The notes under the pieces: model-generated
The model's database searches: none
The model's input: only the letters and a program-made list of their open reading frames with translations
Told to the model about the DNA's origin: nothing
In this document: positions 1 through 8,333 of the stretch, in pieces
Layout of the letters: each line of letters begins with the position of its first letter
Position numbering within the stretch: the stretch's first letter is position 1
Source of the DNA: Paenalcaligenes sp021793095
Lineage (GTDB): Bacteria; Pseudomonadota; Gammaproteobacteria; Burkholderiales; Burkholderiaceae_B
DNA: 64,000 bases
Assembly: GCA_027317645.1 (NCBI GenBank)
Contig: DAHVQS010000006.1
Coordinates: 1 to 64,000, forward strand
Direction of reading: 5' to 3'
Position numbers and translations under genes: made by a program

Positions 1-6
1 TTTAAC

Positions 7-501
7 CTATCGAACGCCGTCAGTAAAAGAGGCATACCGTGCAGGCGCCACCCCCGCCAGCGACTGATGCGCATCGAGATAATCGCTCCAGGGAAGTTCA
101 TCTTCGGCCTGCACTAATATCGGCGCCTCGGCAGGGCCTGACGACTCGTTGGCGCCCATCCCAAACCAGACCCCGACTGCCAACACCAGCGCTGCTGCCA
201 CTGCCATCCCCGACCAGCGACGCCGTGCGCTTTTGCGTACCCGCCCAGGGGCGACTACAGTGGGTGCCTCATCGATGGCCTTGGACACCCGTGCGTAAAA
301 ACGTTCGGAGGGTTTGATGGCTAACTCTTGGCGACGCATCACATCACCAATCAGATGGTAGGTATCCCACAATTGACGACCATAAGGGCTGTCGAGCTCT
401 TCTGGGCGAATGGGTGCCTCGCCATCAACCCAGGTAGAAACGCTTTCTTCCCATTGGACTGATGTCACCGAAACTCTTTTTTCGACAGACTTGTTTTGCA
501 T
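7..501 (-). CDS. rseA: Anti-sigma-E factor RseA
   Basis: Membrane-bound anti-sigma factor that holds RpoE inactive until envelope stress triggers its proteolysis. The 164-residue product has an N-terminal cytoplasmic part (WEESVSTWVDGE, then LWDTYHLIGDVMR, typical of the RseA sigma-binding domain), a basic stretch (RKSARRRW), one hydrophobic helix (MAVAAALVLAVGVWFGMG) and a short periplasmic tail. An upstream start at 561 would overlap the rpoE stop, but the ATG at 501 has a good ribosome site (AGGAG, 6 nt away) and is preferred. It follows rpoE in the same direction. Low sequence conservation is usual in this family; the call rests on the helix arrangement plus its place after rpoE. The tail is short compared with E. 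coli RseA. Confidence 0.8.
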   Translation of the reverse strand: MQNKSVEKRVSVTSVQWEESVSTWVDGEAPIRPEELDSPYGRQLWDTYHLIGDVMRRQELAIKPSERFYARVSKAIDEAPTVVAPGRVRKSARRRWSGMAVAAALVLAVGVWFGMGANESSGPAEAPILVQAEDELPWSDYLDAHQSLAGVAPARYASFTDGVR

Positions 502-557
502 TGACGACTCCTGATCTGTTGGCCCAGCTGGTGTCAGCAAAGGGGGCCTGGCTTGAT

Positions 558-1148
558 TCACAGCTCGCCCCCTTCGCGCAGGGTGCGCAAGGCATTTGCC
601 ACCGCCTCGCGCGCTCTGAATATACGCGAGCGCACCGTGCCAATGGGACAGCCCATGGCTTGAGAGATTTCTTCATAAGTCATGCCCTCGACCTCGCGAA
701 GCTCGAGTGCCGTGCGTAATTCATCAGGCAATTTTGTAAGTGTATCCTGAATGGCCTTGGCGACTTGCTTACTAAACAATACAGAATCGGGGGTACTTAT
801 GTCTGTTAGGTTCTCTACTTGGTCAAAAGTTTCCCCATCTTCGTTTTCAAAGGGATCTACCGTACGTGGTTGCCGGTATTGTCGTGCCTGCCAATTGCGT
901 GCGGTATTAATGGCAATGCGATAAAGCCAAGTATAAAAAGCACTATCACCCCGAAACTGATTGATGGCGCGATAGGCCTTGATGAAAGTTTCCTGGGCTA
1001 AATCCTCGAGCTCGTCCACATCACGAACCATACGCGCCAGCAACCGCATAATGCGGCGCTGGTACTTGAGCACTAGTAGATCGAAGGCTCTTTTGTCCCC
1101 TTTTTGCGCCCGCGCAACCAAATCGGTATCCACATCGTTGCTTTTCAT
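558..1148 (-). CDS. rpoE: RNA polymerase sigma factor RpoE (sigma-E, ECF)
   Basis: Extracytoplasmic-function sigma factor directing the envelope-stress regulon. The 196-residue protein has sigma region 2 (DELEDLAQETFIKAYRAI, then FRGDSAFYTWLYRIAINTARN) and region 4 with a helix-turn-helix (LREVEGMTYEEISQAMGCP, then GTVRSRIFRAREA), very close to E. coli and Bordetella RpoE. It starts 10 nt after the upstream YgfX-like gene and precedes rseA, so it is probably co-transcribed with fabF. Activity should be controlled by the adjacent anti-sigma factor. No sigma-E type promoter was identified immediately upstream because the gap is too small, so any autoregulated promoter must lie within the upstream gene. 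Confidence 0.95.
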   Translation of the reverse strand: MKSNDVDTDLVARAQKGDKRAFDLLVLKYQRRIMRLLARMVRDVDELEDLAQETFIKAYRAINQFRGDSAFYTWLYRIAINTARNWQARQYRQPRTVDPFENEDGETFDQVENLTDISTPDSVLFSKQVAKAIQDTLTKLPDELRTALELREVEGMTYEEISQAMGCPIGTVRSRIFRAREAVANALRTLREGGEL

Positions 1149-1158
1149 CGTTTATCCC

Positions 1159-1599
1159 TCAGTGATTGCGCATTACTTGGGGCGACCATGCCCCCGTACG
1201 CAACAGTCGCACCAAGGTGCGCCACTGCTCTGCGGTATGGTGATGCCGCCAACACACCACCCAGCGCTGTATGTCGTCAGTATCAGCCCCTGTATCCAGC
1301 AGCACTGTACAAAAATACGGGCTGCACCACATACGGCGCGGCTGTACTGACCCCACGTAACCCGACAAAAGCCAATCAGAACCATGGCAAAGGCTCAGGG
1401 TGTGCCTTGATGGGGGACCATTAAAAAATAATTTTAGGAAAAGTAGGCTGCCGCCAACCCCAACCAGTGCTGCCCAGAGCAACCCATACTGCCCGAGCCA
1501 AACAGCGAGAAAGAGGAACAGGCACAACCAAAGCAAAAAACCCAACCAGCCGGTATGCCCGATGGGGTACACCTGCCAATGTTGGGTTTTTTGGGTCAT
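1159..1599 (-). CDS. Small YgfX/CptA-like membrane protein
   Basis: A 146-residue protein with two closely spaced hydrophobic helices near the N-terminus (about residues 18-37 and 40-58) followed by a soluble Trp-rich domain ending in WRHHHTAEQWRTLVRLLRTG. This layout and the closing 'EQWR-LRRLL' pattern resemble the YgfX (CptA) family, small inner-membrane proteins of poorly settled function (reported partner of SdhE/CptB in enterobacteria). No sdhE gene is in the window. It sits 18 nt after fabF and 10 nt before rpoE, so it belongs to that operon. Family assignment is from memory of the pattern and is moderate; the protein could be an unrelated lineage-specific membrane protein. Confidence 0.6.
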   Translation of the reverse strand: MTQKTQHWQVYPIGHTGWLGFLLWLCLFLFLAVWLGQYGLLWAALVGVGGSLLFLKLFFNGPPSRHTLSLCHGSDWLLSGYVGSVQPRRMWCSPYFCTVLLDTGADTDDIQRWVVCWRHHHTAEQWRTLVRLLRTGAWSPQVMRNH

Positions 1600-1617
1600 C
1601 GCTAAAACGAGCGCGCT

Positions 1618-2850
1618 TTATTCGACACGCCCTATCGCCAACGTACCATTGGTACCACCAAAACCAAATGAGTTGGTCAAAGCGTAGTTGATGGGCATCT
1701 CGCGTGCTTCGTTAGCACAATAATCCAAATCGCACTCGGGATCTTGGTTGAAAATATTAATTGTAGGAGGTGCGATTTGCTCATGCACCGCTAATGTCGT
1801 AAAGACGGCCTCTACCCCACCAGCAGCACCCAACAAATGGCCTGTCATGGACTTGGTAGAGCTCACAACGACATCATTGGCATGATCGCCAAATGCAAGT
1901 TTGATGGATTTGGTCTCGTTGATATCCCCTAAAGGGGTCGACGTCCCGTGCGCGTTGATGTAATTCACCTGATCGGGGTTGAGCTGAGCATCACGCAAGG
2001 TGTTGACCATCCCGCGGCGCGGGCCATCGCTGTCGGGCATGGTAATGTGGTGAGCGTCTGAACTCATGCCATAGCCCACTAACTCGCCATAGATGCGTGC
2101 GCCTCGTTTTTTAGCGTGTTCGTACTCTTCGAGCACGAGCACCCCGGCCCCCTCGCCCTGCACAAAACCATCGCGGTCAATATCCCAAGGCCGCGAAGCG
2201 GTTTCTGGGTCATCATTGCGCGTGGACAGAGCACGCATGGCGGCAAAGCCACCAATACCCAATGGCGACACCGTCGCCTCGGCCCCACCGGCAATCATGA
2301 CGTCAGCATCGCCGTACTTAATTAACCGAGCGGCATCCCCAATGGAATGCAACCCCGTCGTACACGCTGATACCACCGCATAGCTGGGCCCTTTTAGGCC
2401 TAGGTGAATAGAGAGCTGACCTGAGACCAAATTAATTAACGAACCCGGCACAAAGAATGGCGAAATGCGGCGCGGCCCACGATTTAAATAATCCGTCTGG
2501 GCAAGTTCGATACGCGGCAAGCCACCAATACCTGAACCCACAATCACCCCAATGCGTTCGGCATTTTCTGCATTAACCTCGAGGCCGGAATCGCGCCACG
2601 CCTGCAGGCCAGCTGCCAAACCATAGTGGATGAAAGTGTCAAGCTGCTTGGCTTCTTTGGCGGTGATATAGTCCGTCACATCGAAGCCCTTAACCTCACC
2701 CGCTATGTGAACACTGAGTGCGGAGGGATCAAAACGGGTGATCTTGCCGATGCCAGAGCGCCCATTGGTAATGTTATCCCAAGCGGTTTTGACATCATTG
2801 CCCACAGGCGAAACAATGCCCAAACCTGTAATCACGACACGTCGTTTCAC
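1618..2850 (-). CDS. fabF: 3-oxoacyl-ACP synthase II (KAS II)
   Basis: Condenses malonyl-ACP with acyl-ACP during fatty acid elongation in the cytoplasm. The 410-residue length is normal for FabF. The catalytic triad is visible: Cys163 in SACTTG, His301 in NAHGTSTPLGD and His338 in STKSMTGHLLGAAGG; the C-terminal NSFGFGGTN loop is present. The start codon is GTG at 2850 with a strong ribosome site (AGGAG, 6 nt). It lies about 150 nt downstream of acpP, its substrate carrier, in the long fab cluster, and continues into the YgfX-like gene, rpoE and rseA. Confidence 0.97.
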   Translation of the reverse strand: MKRRVVITGLGIVSPVGNDVKTAWDNITNGRSGIGKITRFDPSALSVHIAGEVKGFDVTDYITAKEAKQLDTFIHYGLAAGLQAWRDSGLEVNAENAERIGVIVGSGIGGLPRIELAQTDYLNRGPRRISPFFVPGSLINLVSGQLSIHLGLKGPSYAVVSACTTGLHSIGDAARLIKYGDADVMIAGGAEATVSPLGIGGFAAMRALSTRNDDPETASRPWDIDRDGFVQGEGAGVLVLEEYEHAKKRGARIYGELVGYGMSSDAHHITMPDSDGPRRGMVNTLRDAQLNPDQVNYINAHGTSTPLGDINETKSIKLAFGDHANDVVVSSTKSMTGHLLGAAGGVEAVFTTLAVHEQIAPPTINIFNQDPECDLDYCANEAREMPINYALTNSFGFGGTNGTLAIGRVE

Positions 2851-2998
2851 GGATGACTCCTAAAAACACAAAAAAAGCGGTTGCTCGAACGACAGGCACC
2901 TGACATCCGCATGAAGGCTAATCCATCATAGCTGCAGAAATCCATCGCGAGAAACCGCCGCACGTATCGGGGCGGTATGTGCTGCCCCATCCAGTTGG

Positions 2999-3238
2999 CT
3001 ACTGCTTGCTGTTAGCGTTAATGTAGTCAACTGCTTGCTGAACGGTCGTGATCTTTTCAGCCTCTTCGTCAGGTATTTCTGTTTCGAATTCGTCTTCGAG
3101 CGCCATCACGAGCTCGACCATGTCGAGCGAGTCGGCACCGAGGTCGTCAAGAAAAGAAGACTCATTTTTGATCTCGGCCTCGTTTACGCCAAGTTGCTCT
3201 GCGACAATCTTCTTGACGCGCTGTTCGATGCTTTCCAT
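2999..3238 (-). CDS. acpP: Acyl carrier protein
   Basis: Carries growing acyl chains on a 4'-phosphopantetheine arm attached to Ser37 of the DSL motif (LGADSLDMVELVMALE). The 79-residue acidic helical protein is typical of ACP. A reading frame extends 11 codons further upstream, but the ATG at 3238 matches the family start (MESIEQRVKKIVAEQL) and has a ribosome site GGAGA 6 nt away. It is preceded by a 285-nt gap containing a candidate promoter, consistent with acpP being transcribed at higher level than its neighbours. Confidence 0.98.
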   Translation of the reverse strand: MESIEQRVKKIVAEQLGVNEAEIKNESSFLDDLGADSLDMVELVMALEDEFETEIPDEEAEKITTVQQAVDYINANSKQ

Positions 3239-3410
3239 GCAAATTCTCCAAGTCGGGGAACTGAATCCCAATTAATCCCTAAAAATTAATAAGCTAAACA
3301 AACTAAAAGACCCGAATGAATGCACTAGGGAACTCTTGACGTGCCAAGCACGGTAAAAGCCCCGTTGTCCATCGATGCCGTTATTTGTTTGCAATGCCTG
3401 GGATTATCGA

Positions 3411-3460
3411 ACCCATATGGGTAACAGTCGGATAACACCAAGGCCCGCTAAAACAATCAA
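3411..3460 (-). promoter_or_regulatory. Candidate acpP promoter with palindrome
   Basis: In the 285-nt fabG-acpP gap (3239-3523), the minus strand shows TTGATT (3455-3460), a 17-nt spacer and TGTTAT (3432-3437), a reasonable sigma-70 pair pointing at acpP. Just past the expected start site lies a perfect 12-bp palindrome ACCCATATGGGT (3411-3422), a possible operator. The matches are 4/6 for each box, so this is a prediction only. Nothing else gene-like is visible in this gap; a 5-bp hairpin (CGTGC-TTG-GCACG on the minus strand) lies near 3340-3353. Confidence 0.35.
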
Positions 3461-3523
3461 ACGGTCGGGTCATATAATTTAAATCGAGGTAATTTTACCC
3501 CTACCTGCAAATTAAACCAAACC

Positions 3524-4261
3524 CTACATGTACATGCCGCCATTGACATGAATGGTCGTACCTGTTATGTAGGATGCCATTGGACTGGCCAGAAAACTGA
3601 CCGCATGTGCAATCTCATCGGCCTCACCAAAGCGGCCCAAAGGCACCTGATCGAGCAAGGCCTTGGCCTGATTTTCTGGAATGGCCCGAGTCATATCGGT
3701 GTCGATAAAGCCAGGGGCCACACAGTTAACTGTGATGTTGCGACGTCCTAATTCACGTGCCAGAGAGCGTGTCATCCCTGCCACACCTGCCTTGGCCGCC
3801 GCGTAGTTAGCTTGACCTGCGTTGCCACTATAGCCTACCACAGAGCTAATGTTGATTATACGCCCGCCGCGTGCTTTCATCATAGGGCGAATCACTCCGC
3901 GGCATAAACGAAATACCGCACGTAAGTTGGTGGCCAACACCGCATCAAAATCGTCATCGCTCAGACGCATGGCCAAATTATCGCGGGTAATGCCAGCATT
4001 ATTAACTAAAATATGTGGTCCACCTTCTTTGGCCAGCTCAGCCAAAAGTGCATCGCAAGCGGCATCATCATTGACATCCAAACAGACCCCTCGGCCCCCT
4101 AAAGGCGCTAGGGCGTCTTGTATGCGTGCTGCCCCTTCGTCTGAGGTTGCCGTTCCGATCACGGTGGCCCCCTCGGCTTGGAGCTGAGCGGCAACGGCCT
4201 GGCCAATACCGCGAGTAGCACCGGTCACCAGGGCGATTTTATTTTCCAATGGTTTTGACAT
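3524..4261 (-). CDS. fabG: 3-oxoacyl-ACP reductase
   Basis: NADPH-dependent reduction of 3-ketoacyl-ACP, the first reductive step of the elongation cycle. The 245-residue short-chain dehydrogenase has the nucleotide-binding TGATRGIG motif (13-20), NNAG at 87-90, and the catalytic Ser139/140, Tyr153 and Lys157 in the order ISSVVGYSG ... ANYAAAKAG. The C-terminus ends in the usual ITGTTIHVNGGMYM. It starts 2 nt after the fabD stop with AAGG as ribosome site, so it is translationally linked to fabD. Confidence 0.97.
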   Translation of the reverse strand: MSKPLENKIALVTGATRGIGQAVAAQLQAEGATVIGTATSDEGAARIQDALAPLGGRGVCLDVNDDAACDALLAELAKEGGPHILVNNAGITRDNLAMRLSDDDFDAVLATNLRAVFRLCRGVIRPMMKARGGRIINISSVVGYSGNAGQANYAAAKAGVAGMTRSLARELGRRNITVNCVAPGFIDTDMTRAIPENQAKALLDQVPLGRFGEADEIAHAVSFLASPMASYITGTTIHVNGGMYM

Positions 4262-4263
4262 AA

Positions 4264-5199
4264 TTATGCCTTTAACTCTTCTAAGACGGCTTGCATCGAA
4301 TCAGGATCGCTAAAGGACAATGCTTTTAGATTGCGATCAATACGACGCACCAGACCACTGAGCACACGCCCAGGGCCGCATTCTACAATATGAGTCACCC
4401 CATGCGCCTGCATGGCCTCTATCGTTTCCACCCAACGCACAGGATGCCATGCCTGGCGTACCAATGCGTCTTTGATTTCGTTGGGCTCGGTAGGCGTGTC
4501 GACGTCTACGTTGTTAATCACGGTCACCTGTGGGCGCTGCAATAGAATATCTACCAGCGCGGTTTGCAACACCTGAGCGGCTGGCTCTAACAAGCGGGAA
4601 TGAAAAGGGGCTGAAACAGGCAATACCATGGCGCGACGCGCCCCCTCTTGTTTGGCAAGCGCACAGGCTTGCTCAACGGCCTCGCGATGCCCAGCAATCA
4701 CGACCTGTCCAGGCGCATTGTAATTGACCGCCTCGACGATTTGGGTGTCATTACTGCTCTGGGCGCATACGGATTGAATGCGCTCATCGTCCAAACCAAT
4801 GACGGCTGCCATGGCCCCCTGGCCTACCGGCACGGCCTCTTGCATCGCGGTCGCGCGGATGCGCACCAGACGTAATGCATCGGGCAATGTAAGCGCCCCC
4901 GCCGCGGTGAGTGCTGAGTACTCACCCAGACTGTGCCCAGCCATTATCTCAGGCCGCATCCCGCCGGCTTGGATCCATTGACGATACATCAGCACCGCAC
5001 TCAACAACATGGCAGGCTGCGTATTGACCGTCAAATTGAGTGCATCAGCAGGCCCAGATGCAATGATTTCACTGAGGTCCTCACCCAAAGCGGCATTGGC
5101 CTCATTCAATAAATCAGTAACTCCCGGCTGCTCGAGCCAAGCATCCAACATACCTACTGACTGAGAACCTTGGCCTGGAAAAACAAAGGCTAGTTTCAT
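4264..5199 (-). CDS. fabD: Malonyl-CoA:ACP transacylase
   Basis: Transfers malonyl groups from CoA to ACP. The 311-residue protein begins with FVFPGQGSQ and has the nucleophile Ser90 in GHSLGEYSA and the catalytic His200 in SAPFHSRLL. Arg115 (RIRATAMQEA region) is also conserved. Placed between fabH (about 100 nt upstream) and fabG (2 nt downstream). Start ATG at 5199 has AAGGG about 10 nt upstream. Confidence 0.97.
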   Translation of the reverse strand: MKLAFVFPGQGSQSVGMLDAWLEQPGVTDLLNEANAALGEDLSEIIASGPADALNLTVNTQPAMLLSAVLMYRQWIQAGGMRPEIMAGHSLGEYSALTAAGALTLPDALRLVRIRATAMQEAVPVGQGAMAAVIGLDDERIQSVCAQSSNDTQIVEAVNYNAPGQVVIAGHREAVEQACALAKQEGARRAMVLPVSAPFHSRLLEPAAQVLQTALVDILLQRPQVTVINNVDVDTPTEPNEIKDALVRQAWHPVRWVETIEAMQAHGVTHIVECGPGRVLSGLVRRIDRNLKALSFSDPDSMQAVLEELKA

Positions 5200-5300
5200 T
5201 TTTTATTACCCTTTTCCCGTTATCTATTTGCCCTTATGGGGCGCTGCTGATTAAATGGATTAAACAGATCCTTTAGTGGGCGCAGCATACTCAGGCAGTG

Positions 5301-6278
5301 CTATAAACGCACCAATACCGAACCCCATGTAAACCCACCCCCCACGCCTTGCAGCATGGCTAGCTGGCCAGGCTGTATCCGACCATCAGCAACCGCCGCA
5401 TGTAGCGCTAAAGGCACACTGGCTGCCGACGTATTCGCATGCTGATCCACCGTCACCACGACGCGCTCGGCGGGTATATGTAGCTTGCGCGCAATAAAGT
5501 TAATAATGCGCAAATTGGCTTGGTGGGGGATCAGCCAATCAACCTCGTCTAGGTCAACCCCAGCCTGCTTGCATACCGACTGGGCCGAGCGTGACAGCGC
5601 ATTGACTGCAAATTTAAAGACGGCCTGCCCATCCATACGCAAAAACGGATCGCCGTGGACCTCGCCATAGGCCACGCCACCGCGGGCATACAAAATCCCC
5701 TCTTGTTTGCCATCAGCATGAAGCTCGGTGGCCAGAATGCCTGGCGCATCACTGGCCTCTAAAACCACTGCCCCGGCTCCGTCCCCGAACAAAACGCAAG
5801 TCGAACGATCCGTCCAATCAAGAATACTGGAAAAAACCTCTGAACCAATCACCAACACGCGCCGCGCCTGCCCTGATCGGATAAAGGCATTGGCCGTACT
5901 CATGGCATAAATAAAGCCGCTGCAGACTGCTTGAACATCAAAGGCAGCAGCCCGAACGGCTTGAATATTTTTTTGTACCAAACATGCGGTACTGGGAAAA
6001 ATCACATCAGGGGTCGATGTCGCCACAATGATGAGATCTAGGGAATCAGCACTCACACCGGCGCGTTCTAGCGCCTGAAGTGCTGCATGGGTGGCCAACT
6101 CACTACAACGCACCCCTCGATCGGCCAAATGACGTTGCCGAATCCCGGTGCGCTCAACGATCCATTGATCAGAGGTTTCTACCCCTTTCTCAGCGAGCTC
6201 GGCTGCCAACGCGTCATTAGACACCACATTGGGAGGCAAGTACGCACCCGTACCGATAATTTTGGCGAAAGGCATCAT
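5301..6278 (-). CDS. fabH: 3-oxoacyl-ACP synthase III (KAS III)
   Basis: Starts fatty acid synthesis by condensing acetyl-CoA with malonyl-ACP. With the start at 6278 the protein has 325 residues; catalytic Cys119 (QAVCSGF), His252 (PHQANLRI) and Asn282 (DQHANTS) are all in place. The open frame extends upstream to 6401 and into plsX, but the paired ATGs at 6278/6275 have a ribosome site (AGGA) and match the family N-terminus (AKIIGTGAYLPP). Whether the first or second ATG is used cannot be decided. It lies 40 nt downstream of plsX. Confidence 0.95.
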   Translation of the reverse strand: MMPFAKIIGTGAYLPPNVVSNDALAAELAEKGVETSDQWIVERTGIRQRHLADRGVRCSELATHAALQALERAGVSADSLDLIIVATSTPDVIFPSTACLVQKNIQAVRAAAFDVQAVCSGFIYAMSTANAFIRSGQARRVLVIGSEVFSSILDWTDRSTCVLFGDGAGAVVLEASDAPGILATELHADGKQEGILYARGGVAYGEVHGDPFLRMDGQAVFKFAVNALSRSAQSVCKQAGVDLDEVDWLIPHQANLRIINFIARKLHIPAERVVVTVDQHANTSAASVPLALHAAVADGRIQPGQLAMLQGVGGGFTWGSVLVRL

Positions 6279-6318
6279 TGAACTTCCTAAAACACCTCGG
6301 AGGCTAACAAAACTGCCA

Positions 6319-7401
6319 CTAGGACGTTGGTTCTGTCCCGGTGGGTAATGGCAGCTGCTGATCGATTTGCGCCTGCTGTAGGCTCTCTTGGATACGCTCA
6401 ATGGCGCGCGTCGTGCCCTCTAAAAGGCCGTTATTAACGGCATCACGGGCGCGCTGTAAAGCATAGCCAAAGGCCAGCGCGTCGGCAGAACCGTGGCTCT
6501 TGATCACGACACCACGCAGACCTAACAATGCTGCACCGTTGTATTGTCGGTTATCGACACGCCCACCCAAACGGGTGAGCACAGGCTTGGCAACTGCCCC
6601 CGCCATCATGCTGAGCATATCGCGGGTAAACTCCTCGCGGAGCATCTTGGCAACCATTTTAGCCAGGCCCTCGAGCGACTTTAACACAACATTGCCTACA
6701 AAGCCGTCGCACACCATGACATCTACTGTCCCCAGGCACAGATCATCGCCCTCGACATTGCCATAAAAATTGAGTCCGCTATTGCGTAAAAGCTCAGCAG
6801 CTTGCTTGACCACCTCATTGCCCTTGATGACCTCTTCGCCAATATTGAGCAAGCCCACCGTGGGCTGCTCGCGGCCATCAACAATCGAAGCCAGTGCTGT
6901 TCCCAACATGGCAAACTGCAGCAAATGCTCGGCGCTGCAGTCTACATTGGCCCCCAAATCGAGCATGATCGTTGCGCCGCCATTCTGGTTAGGAATGGAG
7001 GTAGCAATGGCAGGACGGCTAATGCCATCTAAGGTCTTGAGCACATAACGCGAAATAGCGACCCACGCTCCGGTATTTCCTGCTGAAATACAAGCGTCGG
7101 CCTTATCGTCCTTGACCGCCTGGGCGGCGAGCCGCATGGAAGACTTGCGCTTGCGACGCAAGGCAACCTCGACCGAATCATCCATATCCACCACCTCGTC
7201 GGTGTGGACAATGGTGAACCAATCTCTGCCAATCTGCGGCAACGCGCGCAACTGCGCCTCGATACGCGTTTGATCTCCGACCAGCAAGCAATGGGTATCG
7301 GGATGCTCTTGAGCAAACTTGACCGCGGCAGGCAATGTGACTGGCAAGCCGTGGTCGCCCCCCATGCAGTCGATGGCAATACGTATTGTTTTATTTGACA
7401 T
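6319..7401 (-). CDS. plsX: Phosphate acyltransferase PlsX
   Basis: Converts acyl-ACP to acyl-phosphate for phosphatidic acid synthesis, linking the fab pathway to membrane lipid synthesis. The 360-residue protein begins RIAIDCMGGDHGL and contains SAGNTGAWV and the VCDGFVGNVVLKSLEG segment characteristic of PlsX. The ribosome site before 7401 is poor. It is between rpmF and fabH, the classic order in proteobacteria. Confidence 0.96.
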   Translation of the reverse strand: MSNKTIRIAIDCMGGDHGLPVTLPAAVKFAQEHPDTHCLLVGDQTRIEAQLRALPQIGRDWFTIVHTDEVVDMDDSVEVALRRKRKSSMRLAAQAVKDDKADACISAGNTGAWVAISRYVLKTLDGISRPAIATSIPNQNGGATIMLDLGANVDCSAEHLLQFAMLGTALASIVDGREQPTVGLLNIGEEVIKGNEVVKQAAELLRNSGLNFYGNVEGDDLCLGTVDVMVCDGFVGNVVLKSLEGLAKMVAKMLREEFTRDMLSMMAGAVAKPVLTRLGGRVDNRQYNGAALLGLRGVVIKSHGSADALAFGYALQRARDAVNNGLLEGTTRAIERIQESLQQAQIDQQLPLPTGTEPTS

Positions 7402-7434
7402 TAGTCACGTTCACGAAAAACGTCGGTAGCGCGC

Positions 7435-7617
7435 TTACTCGTCGAACTTGGTATTTAGGACCTTGCGGCCACGATAGACCCCATTGGGGCTGATATGGTG
7501 ACGCAAATGCACCTCACCGGTGGTTTGTTCAATCGCCATAGCGGGCTTATTCAATGAATCGTGAGCCCGGCGCATACCACGGCGTGAGGGGCTAACTTTT
7601 GACTTTGGGACAGCCAT
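7435..7617 (-). CDS. rpmF: 50S ribosomal protein L32
   Basis: Small basic ribosomal protein of 60 residues, beginning MAVPKSKVSPSRRGMRRAHD and including the conserved HHISPNGVYRGRKVL. Zinc-binding cysteines are absent, as in many proteobacterial L32 forms. Strong ribosome site AAGGAG 6 nt from the ATG. A small hairpin (AATCC-GCAA-GGATT) lies in the leader between yceD and rpmF (about 7644-7658). Confidence 0.97.
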   Translation of the reverse strand: MAVPKSKVSPSRRGMRRAHDSLNKPAMAIEQTTGEVHLRHHISPNGVYRGRKVLNTKFDE

Positions 7618-7707
7618 GATGACTCCTTAGTAAAGTGTAATCAAATCCTTGCGGATTAGTTGTTTAAATAATCTCTGTAACTTTTACAAAACCCTGAGCG
7701 GGCAATG

Positions 7708-8238
7708 CTATGAATCTTTTTTTAGCTGCTTGAGTACCTTGAAAGGATTCTTCCTCTCGGTATGCTCGGTCGTGTCCTCGCCATCCGCAAAAAACTCGCT
7801 GGGCAAATTGGGGCACTCATCGTGCACAGGCACGTAGGGCAGGCTAAGTATAAGCTCGTCTTCTAATAACTCAAAACCGTCAAACTTGCGAGCGATCAAA
7901 ATGCGCTCTAATGCCTCGGGATCATCTTCACCGATAGCTAGCTCGCTCTCGTGCTCGACCAATAAAAAGGTGTTTTCAGACTGTACGGGAAAAGCAAAAT
8001 CCTCAAGACAGCGTTGGCACTCTAAGCGCACCACACCATCTAAACGCACATGCAACAATCGATGACCTGCCGCATCGGTTTCACCCCAAAGCTGCCAGTC
8101 AATCATTTGCGTCTCGTCTTGCTCGGGCAAACCCTCGGTGGCCCGCTCAAATAGTGTAGCAGAGCACTGAGACGAAAGCTTTTGTCCGTGTTCTGTAAAA
8201 GCCAAAGTATCCAGAGAGCGTAGCTTGGAAAGCATCAT
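7708..8238 (-). CDS. yceD: YceD-family protein (DUF177)
   Basis: YceD proteins are encoded beside rpmF in most bacteria and have been linked to 23S rRNA/large-subunit maturation; the exact activity is not settled. The 176-residue product carries the family hallmark CQRC (LECQRCLEDF) in the middle and a conserved acidic end (LSLPYVPVHDECPN). The frame continues upstream to 8601 across the divergent maf gene, but the double ATG at 8238/8235 has a GGAGGGGGA ribosome site and is the sensible start. It is the first gene after a good promoter. Confidence 0.92.
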   Translation of the reverse strand: MMLSKLRSLDTLAFTEHGQKLSSQCSATLFERATEGLPEQDETQMIDWQLWGETDAAGHRLLHVRLDGVVRLECQRCLEDFAFPVQSENTFLLVEHESELAIGEDDPEALERILIARKFDGFELLEDELILSLPYVPVHDECPNLPSEFFADGEDTTEHTERKNPFKVLKQLKKDS

Positions 8239-8276
8239 TCCCCCTCCGGCACTTCCGTTGATAAAGAAAACATAAA

Positions 8277-8306
8277 ATAATACCCTGTACTGAGTTATAC
8301 AGTCAA
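8277..8306 (-). promoter_or_regulatory. Promoter for yceD-rpmF-plsX-fab operon
   Basis: On the minus strand TTGACT (8301-8306), an 18-nt spacer and TATTAT (8277-8282) form a close match to the sigma-70 consensus, 5/6 in each box, about 40 nt upstream of yceD. The spacer contains an imperfect dyad (TGTA-N8-TACA), a possible regulator site between the two boxes. The same short region (8239-8333) must also hold the divergent maf promoter, for which only a weak candidate (TTGATA...TACCCT) is seen. Confidence 0.6.
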
Positions 8307-8333
8307 ATTTAAACCCACCCATGGAAAACAAGA

